Shown here piece by piece: positions 1 through 5,050 of a stretch of DNA of 5,050 nt; positions within the stretch are counted from its first letter, which is position 1; each line of letters begins with the position of its first letter. Source of the DNA: an uncultured Clostridia bacterium (GTDB taxonomy: Bacteria; Bacillota; Clostridia; Oscillospirales; CAG-272); assembly GCA_947306035.1 (NCBI GenBank), contig CAMZFG010000101.1, forward strand, positions 1 through 5,050, read 5' to 3'. Below the pieces are notes generated by a model. The model saw only the letters and a program-made list of their open reading frames with translations. It was not told the DNA's origin and searched no databases. The position numbers and the translations under genes were made by a program.

Positions 1-271
1 GACCCACGGCCTCGATCTGATCCATGCTCGTGATGCACCCGTAGGTGGGGTCGAGCAGGGTCGCCACGACCATTTGCATGGCCTCGGTGTGGTTCTTGAT
101 GGGGCGGTTCTCTTTGAGTTTGAGCCCCTTGATGAGTTGTTTGTGGTCGATCAGGGACCCGTCGGTGCCGATGCGCTCGCAAATGCCCTTGGCGGAGACC
201 ACCTCGGTCTTTGTGTCGATCAGTTGGTATTTGAGGGAACTGGACCCCGCGTTGACGACAAGAATATCCAT
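1..271 (-). CDS. ackA: Acetate kinase, N-terminal part (cut by window edge)
   Basis: Acetate kinase interconverts acetate + ATP and acetyl phosphate + ADP in the cytoplasm. In fermenting anaerobes it is the ATP-yielding last step of the Pta-AckA pathway. The 90 complete codons visible begin MDILVVNAGSSSLKYQLID, the hallmark N-terminus of the acetate/propionate kinase family (ASKHA fold), with the conserved Asn7 and the Ser-rich phosphate-binding turn at residues 9-12. Later segments (KENRPIKNHTEAM, then MDQIEAVG) also fit the family; the next expected block, the HRVVHGG region, lies just outside the window. The family is usually about 400 residues, so roughly three quarters of the gene is missing. 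The ATG at 271 is set by a GGAGG site at 279-283, 7 nt upstream. It is divergent from tmcAL. Butyrate or propionate kinases are related, but the N-terminus matches acetate kinase best. Confidence 0.95.
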   Translation of the reverse strand, partial: MDILVVNAGSSSLKYQLIDTKTEVVSAKGICERIGTDGSLIDHKQLIKGLKLKENRPIKNHTEAMQMVVATLLDPTYGCITSMDQIEAVG

Positions 272-278
272 GTCAAAA

Positions 279-283
279 CCTCC
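279..283 (-). promoter_or_regulatory. Ribosome binding site of ackA
   Basis: GGAGG on the minus strand lies 7 nt before the ATG at 271. It fixes the acetate kinase start, which also coincides with the conserved family N-terminus. Confidence 0.85.
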
Positions 284-284
284 G

Positions 285-313
285 TTACAGATATTGAACG
301 GATATAGTATAAC
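285..313 (+). promoter_or_regulatory. Possible divergent promoter of tmcAL
   Basis: On the plus strand the -10-like box TATAAC (308-313) matches consensus at 5 of 6 positions. The only 17-nt-spaced -35 candidate, TTACAG (285-290), is poor. An alternative pair, TTGAAC (294-299) with TAATGT (315-320), has a short 15-nt spacer. Some promoter is expected here because tmcAL is divergent from ackA and has no upstream gene on its strand in view. The exact element is uncertain. The -10 box overlaps the ackA -10 box on the other strand. Confidence 0.35.
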
Positions 314-334
314 ATAATGTTTCAAAATTTGCAA
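306..334 (-). promoter_or_regulatory. Sigma-A-type promoter of ackA
   Basis: On the minus strand a -35 box TTGCAA (329-334) is followed, after exactly 17 nt, by a -10 box TATACT (306-311). Transcription would start near 299, giving a leader of about 28 nt before the ATG at 271. The stretch is clearly AT-rich against GC-rich surroundings. The -35 box sits inside the left arm of an 8-bp inverted repeat (328-335 / 360-367). Confidence 0.75.
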
Positions 335-367
335 CCCATTGGCGTGAAAAAGCCGAAAAGTTGCAAA
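328..367. repeat. 8-bp inverted repeat in the ackA/tmcAL intergenic region
   Basis: TTTGCAAC (328-335) and its exact reverse complement GTTGCAAA (360-367) are separated by 24 nt, so the arm centres are 32 bp apart, close to three helical turns. Each arm contains the palindrome TTGCAA. The left arm covers the ackA -35 box and the right arm ends 2 nt before the tmcAL ribosome binding site. It could be a two-site operator, or a stem-loop in the tmcAL leader. AT-rich composition makes chance occurrence plausible. Confidence 0.4.
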
Positions 368-368
368 A

Positions 369-374
369 GGGAGG
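369..374 (+). promoter_or_regulatory. Ribosome binding site of tmcAL
   Basis: GGGAGG lies 8 nt before the ATG at 383. It selects that ATG over the in-frame ATG at 317, which has no such site and would add 22 residues ahead of the conserved N-terminus. Confidence 0.85.
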
Positions 375-382
375 CAAACGGT

Positions 383-1546
383 ATGAAAACGGTCGGCATC
401 ATCTCCGAATACGACCCTCTGCACCGGGGGCACGCTTATCTGTTTGAGCAGGCGCGCGCGGCGGGTGCCGATCTTCTGATCGCGGTCATGAGCGGCGATT
501 TCACCCAGCGCGGCGAGGCGGCGATCCTGCCGCCCGTGACGCGGGCGGCTATGGCGGTGGAGGCGGGCGTCGACCTGGTGGTGGAACTGCCGTTCCCGTT
601 CAGCGCCGCCTCGGCGCGTTACTTTGCCGAAACGGGCGTCGGCATCACGGCGGCGCTCGGCGCCGACACGCTCGCGTTCGGCACGGAACGGGGCGACTTA
701 TCGGCGCTTGACGCATGGGCTGAAAAAGCGGCGGCGCTGGAAAAAACGGGCGCGGACGAGCCGGCGAAAGCCACGGCGGCCGCCCACTTCGACGCGCTGG
801 GCGCGTCGCCCGCTTCCAACGACATCCTGGCGGTGGAATACCTGCGCGCCATCGGCAAAAGCGGCGCAAAACTCGCCCCGTTCCCGGTCAAACGGGTCGG
901 TATGGGCTACCGCGACGCGGCAGGCGCGGGGTTTGCCTCAGCCACGGCGCTGCGGGATATGCTGCGGCGGGGCGAGAACGTAGAGGCGCACCTGCCGCCG
1001 GCCGCCGCACCGCGTTTTCGCGCGGCGATCGGGGAAGGGCTTTTCGACACGGCGAAACTGGGCCCGGCTATGTTGGCGTTTTTGCGCACAGCGGGCGGCA
1101 AGGTGACGGAAAACGGGGGTGTTTGCCCCTTTGCGGAGTGCGGCGGCGGGCTGTTCCGGCACCTGTGCCGCGCCGCCGAAAACGCTCGGGACTACGCCTC
1201 GCTGTGCGCCGCGGCCGCTACCAAACACTACACCGACGGGCGCATTCGCCGCGCGCTGCTGTTCGCGCTGGCGGGCGTGACGCAGAAAGACCTGAAAACG
1301 CCGCCCGTTTACGTGCGTCTTCTGGCCGCGAACGAAAAAGGGCTTGCTTATCTCGCCGCCACCCGCAAAACGCGCGCCCTGCCCGTGGTGACCAAACCCG
1401 CCGACGCGGCGGCGCTCGGCGAGGGGGCGGCGCGGCAGCGTGAACTGGCAAGGCGCGCGGACGGGCTTTTCGCCCTGTGCCGTCCCGTGCCGCTTCTGCC
1501 GGCCGAACTGCAAACGCAAAAGCCCTTTCTTTTGAAAAAGGATTGA
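383..1546 (+). CDS. tmcAL: tRNA(Met) cytidine acetate ligase TmcAL (YlbM family)
   Basis: TmcAL activates acetate with ATP to acetyl-AMP and transfers the acetyl group to N4 of the wobble cytidine (C34) of elongator tRNA-Met, giving ac4C in the cytoplasm. That chemistry is family knowledge. The sequence shows the expected blocks in a 387-residue product: an N-terminal nucleotidyltransferase fold starting KTVGIISEYDPLHRGH with the H14-x-G-H17 nucleotide-binding motif, MSGDFTQRGE at 36-45, VELPFPFSAASARYFAETGV at 67-86, FGTE at 99-102, SNDILAVEYLRAI at 145-157, KRVGMGYRD at 170-178 and ASATALRDML at 185-194. The C-terminal part has HYTDGRIRRALLFAL and YVRLLAANEKG blocks typical of the family. 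Length is close to, slightly below, the usual size of about 400. The gene is very GC-rich and Ala/Arg-rich, which produces many long shadow frames. It is divergent from ackA and has no obvious terminator of its own; the promoter of the next gene overlaps its TGA stop. Confidence 0.93.
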   Translation: MKTVGIISEYDPLHRGHAYLFEQARAAGADLLIAVMSGDFTQRGEAAILPPVTRAAMAVEAGVDLVVELPFPFSAASARYFAETGVGITAALGADTLAFGTERGDLSALDAWAEKAAALEKTGADEPAKATAAAHFDALGASPASNDILAVEYLRAIGKSGAKLAPFPVKRVGMGYRDAAGAGFASATALRDMLRRGENVEAHLPPAAAPRFRAAIGEGLFDTAKLGPAMLAFLRTAGGKVTENGGVCPFAECGGGLFRHLCRAAENARDYASLCAAAATKHYTDGRIRRALLFALAGVTQKDLKTPPVYVRLLAANEKGLAYLAATRKTRALPVVTKPADAAALGEGAARQRELARRADGLFALCRPVPLLPAELQTQKPFLLKKD

Positions 1547-1571
1547 CTTTTTTCCGCGCGCGTGCTATACT
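1543..1571 (+). promoter_or_regulatory. Near-consensus promoter with extended -10, overlapping the tmcAL stop
   Basis: The -35 box TTGACT (1543-1548) and -10 box TATACT (1566-1571) are spaced by exactly 17 nt. A TGC just before the -10 (1563-1565) makes an extended -10. Transcription should start near 1578, about 26 nt before the ATG at 1604. The tmcAL stop codon TGA (1544-1546) lies inside the -35 box. The spacer contains a T run (1548-1553) followed by an alternating C/G-rich tract (1555-1565). Confidence 0.85.
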
Positions 1572-1591
1572 GTACCCGATCAAATTGAAAC

Positions 1592-1596
1592 GAGGT
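1592..1596 (+). promoter_or_regulatory. Ribosome binding site of the 100-aa gene
   Basis: GAGGT lies 7 nt before the ATG at 1604, supporting that start and showing that this short frame is a real gene. Confidence 0.75.
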
Positions 1597-1603
1597 AAGA
1601 TCC

Positions 1604-1906
1604 ATGGCCGAAACGAGAAAGAAAACGGAAGGCGAATATCTGGAATATCAGGGCAAGCCGCTGGTGCGCGAGGGCAACACCATCATCTACGGCGACCTCA
1701 ATCACGACCCGTGCGTGCTGCTGCTCGACATCCTTTCCTATGCGGGCGAGGGCGACGACAAGGTCCCGAACAAAGTCATGATCCAGATTTTAGACGCCAA
1801 GGACCCCAACAACATCATCAAGCAGGGCGACAAGAGCAGTCTGCACGACGCGTTTGAACTCGGCACGATCTGGCTTGATATGGAACTGAAAAAGAGCGCG
1901 CAATAA
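1604..1906 (+). CDS. Small conserved-looking protein of unknown function (100 aa)
   Basis: I do not recognise a family. Translation is strongly supported: near-consensus promoter, ribosome binding site, ATG start, TAA stop and a hairpin terminator right after it. The product has no signal peptide, no membrane segment and no zinc-finger cysteines (one Cys, at 37), so it is probably a soluble cytoplasmic protein. It is acidic overall (more Asp/Glu than Lys/Arg). Residues 12-31 (YLEYQGKPLVREGNTIIYGD) look like a run of short beta strands with a turn. A hydrophobic stretch follows (CVLLLDILSY, 37-46), then a charged segment and VMIQILDAKDP (58-68). The C-terminal end (DAFELGTIWLDMELKKS) could be helical. 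It probably forms its own transcription unit, with possible read-through into the metallophosphoesterase. It is not a ribosomal protein or known RNA chaperone that I can name. Confidence 0.85.
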   Translation: MAETRKKTEGEYLEYQGKPLVREGNTIIYGDLNHDPCVLLLDILSYAGEGDDKVPNKVMIQILDAKDPNNIIKQGDKSSLHDAFELGTIWLDMELKKSAQ

Positions 1907-1913
1907 ACGAACG

Positions 1914-1941
1914 AGAGCGGCGGCTTGACCGCCGCTCTTTT
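1914..1941 (+). terminator. Hairpin terminator after the 100-aa gene
   Basis: A perfect 10-bp stem (1914-1923 with 1929-1938) closes a 5-nt CTTGA loop and runs into a short T tract (TTTT, 1938-1941, its first T being the last stem base). It begins 8 nt after the TAA stop. The stem is very stable but the T tract is short, so termination may be incomplete. On the opposite strand there is no T tract, so it acts in the plus direction only. Confidence 0.75.
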
Positions 1942-1949
1942 GCAAAAAA

Positions 1950-1953
1950 GGAG
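1950..1953 (+). promoter_or_regulatory. Ribosome binding site of the cytosolic metallophosphoesterase
   Basis: GGAG within an A/G-rich stretch lies 7 nt before the ATG at 1961. It rules out the upstream in-frame TTG at 1925, which lies inside the terminator loop. Confidence 0.85.
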
Positions 1954-1960
1954 AGAGAAT

Positions 1961-3070
1961 ATGTCTTGTCTGTCTTTTCCGCCGTCGGTGTTCGTCATCG
2001 GCCGCGACTACGAGATCTTGCTGTTTGCCGAGCAAAACGGCATTTTCTGGCTGGAAATCGAGGGGGAGCGCTACTATCCCGACAACGCCGGTACGCTGGC
2101 CTCGGAGCTCCCCTACGCCAAGGTGCGTCTGCCGCAAACGGTGCTGAACGGGGCGAAAAACTACCGTGTTTGCTACCGCAAAACGATCGAACGCAAGGCC
2201 TATTTCTCAAAGATCGGCGAGGTCGAAACGGAGGAATACGCGTTTCGCCCGCTGACCAAAACGCGCGACATCCACCTGTATCATATCGCCGACGTGCACT
2301 ACGCCTTTGCGGTGGGCAAGAAAACGGCGACTTTCTTCGGCGATGATCTTGACCTTTTGGTGGTCAACGGCGACATCGGCGAGGTCGAAACGGAGCAGAA
2401 CTACAAGGAAGTGGCGCGCTTCGTCGGCGAGATCACCGGGGGTTCTCTCCCCGTGCTGTTCGTGCGCGGCAACCACGACACAAGAGGGCACCTGGCCGAA
2501 AAATTCACCGACTACTTTCCCGCCGAGGGCAAAAACACCTATTTCACCTTTGAGGTGGGGCCGCTTTGCGGCGTGGTGCTGGACTGCGGCGAGGACAAAC
2601 CCGACAATCACCGCGAATACGGCGGGGGATACGGCGGCGCGCCCGTGTATAACGGCACCAACGCCTTCGAGCCCTACCGCCGGCGCGAGACGGCGTGGCT
2701 GGCAAACGTGCGCCTGCCGCAGGATAAGATCCCGTTGGCCGTGTGCCACATTTGCCCCGTGCAGACCACGCGGCACCCCGGCGACCCGTTTGACATTGAG
2801 CGCGACGTCTATACCGCGTGGAACGCCGAGTTGGAGCGTCTCGGCATTCGCCTGATGCTGTGCGGTCACGTGCACCTGGCCTATCTGCTGATGCCGGGCG
2901 ACCCCGCCTCGCTCCTGCCGCACAACTACCCCGTGGTGGTGGGCTCCGCCACCTTCAAGGGGCAGACCGATCTTGTCGGCGCGGCGATCACGATCAATCC
3001 CGAGGGCGCAACGGTGCTCTTTACCGATGCGGCGCACAACGTAAAAGAGCGTTTCGAGTTGACTTTCTGA
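1961..3070 (+). CDS. Calcineurin-like metallophosphoesterase, probably cytosolic
   Basis: A 369-residue two-metal phosphoesterase that should hydrolyse a phosphomono- or diester; the substrate cannot be told. All catalytic motifs are visible: D111-x-H113 (HIADVHY), G137-D138 (VVNGDIGE), G170-N-H-D173 (FVRGNHDTRG), H263 (AVCHICP) and G302-H-V-H305 (CGHVHLA). Residues 1 to about 100 form a beta-rich N-terminal region resembling the FnIII-like domain found ahead of the catalytic domain in purple acid phosphatase-like proteins. The tyrosine needed for a true purple acid phosphatase cannot be assigned with confidence. There is no signal peptide or membrane segment, so it likely works in the cytoplasm. 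An insertion rich in Gly/Tyr (220-230, REYGGGYGGAPVYNG) may shape the substrate pocket. A 21-bp stretch occurs twice in frame, encoding IGEVETE at 85-91 and 139-145. No clear promoter lies directly upstream; expression may depend on read-through of the hairpin at 1914-1941. Confidence 0.9.
   Translation: MSCLSFPPSVFVIGRDYEILLFAEQNGIFWLEIEGERYYPDNAGTLASELPYAKVRLPQTVLNGAKNYRVCYRKTIERKAYFSKIGEVETEEYAFRPLTKTRDIHLYHIADVHYAFAVGKKTATFFGDDLDLLVVNGDIGEVETEQNYKEVARFVGEITGGSLPVLFVRGNHDTRGHLAEKFTDYFPAEGKNTYFTFEVGPLCGVVLDCGEDKPDNHREYGGGYGGAPVYNGTNAFEPYRRRETAWLANVRLPQDKIPLAVCHICPVQTTRHPGDPFDIERDVYTAWNAELERLGIRLMLCGHVHLAYLLMPGDPASLLPHNYPVVVGSATFKGQTDLVGAAITINPEGATVLFTDAAHNVKERFELTF
2213..2395 (+). repeat. 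Exact 21-bp in-frame direct repeat inside the metallophosphoesterase
   Basis: The 21 bases at 2213-2233 recur without change at 2375-2395, 162 bp (54 codons) apart, in the same reading frame. Both copies encode IGEVETE. The first copy sits at the end of the N-terminal beta domain; the second directly follows the metal-binding GD of motif II. Confidence 0.85.
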
Positions 3071-3087
3071 TCTCCCGAAACATAACA

Positions 3088-3113
3088 AAAACGGCCCCGT
3101 TCGGGGCCGTTTT
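3088..3113. terminator. Bidirectional intrinsic terminator between convergent genes
   Basis: An 11-bp perfect stem (3088-3098 with 3103-3113) has a GC-rich core, a GTTC loop and A/T flanks. Read on plus, it ends in TTTTGTTGT after the metallophosphoesterase stop at 3070. Read on minus, it ends in TTTTTGTTATG after the surface phosphoesterase stop at 3126. It therefore serves both convergent genes, which are only 55 bp apart. Confidence 0.9.
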
Positions 3114-3125
3114 GTTGTATTGCGC

Positions 3126-5050
3126 TCAATGGGTATAGGCCGCGTACAACCCCGCGATCTGCGAGGCGGTCAGGGCCCGGCTGTACACGTTGGCGCAGCC
3201 GATGGAGCAGGTGGCAAACGCGCCGCTGCTGTTTGAGGTGGCGTCGGCGCCCACGACGAGAACGGTGGTGGCCGGCGCGTTGACGGTGCCGGTGACGGCC
3301 ATGGTGTTGACTTGCAGACCGTTGAAGTACAGCGAGAGCGACTGACCGTCATAGGTGCCGACCACATGGACCCACGTGCCCGTTTCCGGCGCGGTGACGC
3401 CGACCTTGTACCAGGAGCCGCCCGCCTTGACGATGAAGTACAGTTTGCCGTCGGTCTGACGCTCAAAGCCATAGCCGCCGCCCTGCTGGCAGGAGAACGG
3501 ATCGGCGTTGCTCGACGGCGTCGCATCCATACGTACGAACATTTCAAAGGTCAGCGAATCGGAAAGGGCTTCAAAGTGGTCGGCGATGCCGGTGAACTCA
3601 AAGGAACTCCGGCCGTCGAACACGCCGATATACTTTTGCTGCGCCGCGTCATACTGCGTTTTGGGCGTGCCGCAGGTGCGGAGCGTGGCGCCCGAAACAG
3701 CGTCGCTCGCGGTGTTGTTTTGCCCGAACACGGCGGAGAAGATGAGCGACGACGCCGGCGAATCGGGCGCGGCGCCCGCGGCCGTGGTAAAGTTGAAGGT
3801 AAGCGCCTCGCCCTCGTTGCCCCAGGACGAGACGGGCACGATGCGCACGCTGTACTCCGTTTCGGGTTCAAGCCCCGTCAGCGGCAGGGTGAGCGTTTCG
3901 GGAGCGGGGAACAGGAAGCCGCAATCCAGACGGTAGATGGTGCTGAAATGCACGCCGCTGCGGCTGATCTCACAGCGATAGTTCTGCACGTAGGTGCCGT
4001 TTGCCGTGCGCGGGAAGCGGAAATTGGCGTTGGTGGCGTTCACCGCGATCGGCGTGACGGTCGCATCTTCGGCAAAGGCGGGCGCCGTTTCGCCGGCGGC
4101 GCGCGCGTTGGTGTAAGTAAAGGCGGCGGGGTCGCCCACCGATCCGATCAGGATGGGGGTGATGACTTCAAGGCCCGTCGTGGCGTCAAAGGCCCTGACC
4201 TGAATGCGGTTTTGCGCGTCCACCTCGACCACGTAGTACTGGCCGCCGTCGGAACGGCCGCCCGTGGTGTTCCAGCCGCCCTCGGCGTCGGCGGGGCAAA
4301 TGCCTTCTTCGGCGCCGGCTTTGCCGACCAGATCCATTTCAAGCCCCTTGAACGAGGCGGTGTTGAAGGCAGTGAAGGTGCCCTGCCACACGGAGCGGGG
4401 GTCGTTGATGGGGAAATGGGAGTGACCCGAAAAATCGACCACCTGCGGATAGCGGGAAAGAACGGATTTGAGGTCTTCCAGTCCCCACGTTTTGGCGCTG
4501 CCGTACACGGTGCCTTTGACGTGCTGGTGCTGGAACACGAAAATGGGCTTTTTGCCGGTCTCGTCTTCAGCCGCGGCTTTTTGCAGTTCGGCGGCCAGCC
4601 AGTTTTGTTTGGTGGTGCTGAAAGAGCGGCCGTTCCCGTCCGGGCTGACGAGAATGAAATGGTAACCGCCGATGACGAGATGATGGTCGTCGCTCGTATA
4701 GCCGGAGGCGGCGAGATAGTTCGCCACGGTGTTCTCGGTCTGGAACTCGTGGTTGCCGAGCGTGGCGCACGTGACGGTCCCTTCTCTCGCGTTGTCCGTC
4801 AGCGTTTTGAAAAAGCGCGTGAAGGAAGCGGTGGTGCCGTAGTGAACGAGGTCGCCCACCACGAAAATGCCGTCGACCTTTTGGTAATTCTCGTGCGCGT
4901 CGGCATAGGCATAGACGTTCTGGAACATTTTTCCGAACTTGACGTCGCGGTAGTCGGGCGTGTCCGTCAGATGCACGTCGCTGAGCGCGACAAAGCGCAG
5001 AACGGGCTTGAACGTACCGTCGTCCTGGGTCGTGTCACCGGTATCTTCGG
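3126..5050 (-). CDS. Exported metallophosphoesterase with FnIII-like and LamG-like domains (5' end outside window)
   Basis: The frame stays open to the window edge, giving 640 visible residues; the internal GTG at 4976 is not the start, because it lies inside the first metal-binding motif. The visible N-terminus is an Asp/Thr/Glu/Gly-rich linker (EDTGDTTQDDGTFKP), typical of the stretch after a signal peptide or lipobox. The catalytic domain follows: FVALSDVHL with D24-x-H26, G65-D66 (VVGDLVHYG), G98-N-H-E101, H174/H176 (FVFQHQHVKG) and G208-H-S-H211. Residues about 324-422 resemble an FnIII domain, with LTGLEPETEYSVRIVPVSSW as the typical closing strands. Residues about 434-640 resemble a LamG/concanavalin-like domain, with DGRSSFEF, LTFEMFVRMD, GTWVHVVGTYDGQSLSLYFNG and YSRALTASQIAGLY. 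It probably acts at the cell surface on phosphorylated external substrates, with the LamG domain binding glycan or another ligand. No LPXTG or C-terminal membrane segment is present. It is convergent with the cytosolic phosphoesterase. Confidence 0.9.
   Translation of the reverse strand, partial: EDTGDTTQDDGTFKPVLRFVALSDVHLTDTPDYRDVKFGKMFQNVYAYADAHENYQKVDGIFVVGDLVHYGTTASFTRFFKTLTDNAREGTVTCATLGNHEFQTENTVANYLAASGYTSDDHHLVIGGYHFILVSPDGNGRSFSTTKQNWLAAELQKAAAEDETGKKPIFVFQHQHVKGTVYGSAKTWGLEDLKSVLSRYPQVVDFSGHSHFPINDPRSVWQGTFTAFNTASFKGLEMDLVGKAGAEEGICPADAEGGWNTTGGRSDGGQYYVVEVDAQNRIQVRAFDATTGLEVITPILIGSVGDPAAFTYTNARAAGETAPAFAEDATVTPIAVNATNANFRFPRTANGTYVQNYRCEISRSGVHFSTIYRLDCGFLFPAPETLTLPLTGLEPETEYSVRIVPVSSWGNEGEALTFNFTTAAGAAPDSPASSLIFSAVFGQNNTASDAVSGATLRTCGTPKTQYDAAQQKYIGVFDGRSSFEFTGIADHFEALSDSLTFEMFVRMDATPSSNADPFSCQQGGGYGFERQTDGKLYFIVKAGGSWYKVGVTAPETGTWVHVVGTYDGQSLSLYFNGLQVNTMAVTGTVNAPATTVLVVGADATSNSSGAFATCSIGCANVYSRALTASQIAGLYAAYTH

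Noticed and set aside
45..317. Plus-strand open frames opposite ackA
   Set aside because: They are antisense shadows of a clear acetate kinase N-terminus and show no ribosome binding site or family features.
317..382. In-frame ATG at 317 as a longer tmcAL start (22 extra residues)
   Set aside because: No ribosome binding site precedes it, the extra residues do not belong to the family, and GGGAGG at 369-374 points to the ATG at 383.
938..1519. 193-codon minus-strand open frame opposite tmcAL
   Set aside because: Arg/Ala/Gly-rich shadow typical of GC-rich DNA; the plus strand encodes conserved TmcAL motifs.
1524..1553. Possible terminator at the end of tmcAL (CCTTT / AAAGG followed by a T run)
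   Set aside because: Only a 5-bp, mostly A-T stem with an 8-nt loop, and the T run is separated from the stem by the -35 box of the next promoter.
1875..1906. TTGATA (1875-1880) with CAATAA (1901-1906) as a promoter for the metallophosphoesterase
   Set aside because: The spacing of 20 nt is too long and the -10 match is poor.
1925..1960. In-frame TTG at 1925 as the metallophosphoesterase start
   Set aside because: It lies in the terminator loop without a ribosome binding site; the ATG at 1961 has a well-placed GGAG.
2207..3088. 293-codon minus-strand open frame opposite the metallophosphoesterase
   Set aside because: Its frame mirrors the codon bias of the real gene, it crosses the bidirectional terminator, and it shows no recognisable motifs.
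4974..4976. GTG at 4976 as the start of the large minus-strand gene
   Set aside because: The codon is the middle residue of the D-V-H metal-binding motif and the open frame continues upstream to the window edge.

Overview
The window looks like chromosomal DNA from a GC-rich Gram-positive anaerobe, most likely an uncultured member of the Clostridia (Bacillota). This is inferred from the pairing of acetate kinase with TmcAL (YlbM family), strong GGAGG-type ribosome binding sites, AT-rich sigma-A-type promoters standing out from GC-rich coding DNA, and compact intrinsic terminators. No species can be named. No mobile element, tRNA, rRNA, CRISPR array or phage gene is visible.

Layout. (1) The minus strand from 271 down to the left edge holds the N-terminus of acetate kinase (ackA), with a good promoter at 306-334. 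(2) Divergent to it on the plus strand is tmcAL (383-1546), the ligase that uses acetate and ATP to make N4-acetylcytidine at the wobble base of elongator tRNA-Met. The 111-bp space between them carries overlapping divergent promoter signals and an 8-bp inverted repeat. (3) A near-consensus promoter with an extended -10 overlaps the tmcAL stop codon and drives a 100-codon gene of unknown function (1604-1906), which is followed by a GC-rich hairpin terminator. (4) Just after that hairpin lies a cytoplasmic calcineurin-like metallophosphoesterase (1961-3070) with a beta-rich N-terminal domain. (5) A symmetrical hairpin at 3088-3113 with T-runs on both sides probably ends transcription from both directions. 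(6) Convergent on the minus strand is a large, apparently exported metallophosphoesterase with FnIII-like and LamG-like domains (3126 to beyond 5050). It is cut at its N-terminus by the window edge.

Functional themes: acetate (AckA makes or uses acetyl phosphate, TmcAL activates acetate directly), and two unrelated-looking metallophosphoesterases facing each other, one probably cytosolic and one probably at the cell surface. I found no convincing new multi-gene system. The points most worth a second look are the uncharacterised 100-aa gene with its strong promoter, the short-T-tract hairpin placed just before the next gene's ribosome binding site, an exact 21-bp in-frame repeat in the cytosolic phosphoesterase, and the shared ackA/tmcAL control region.
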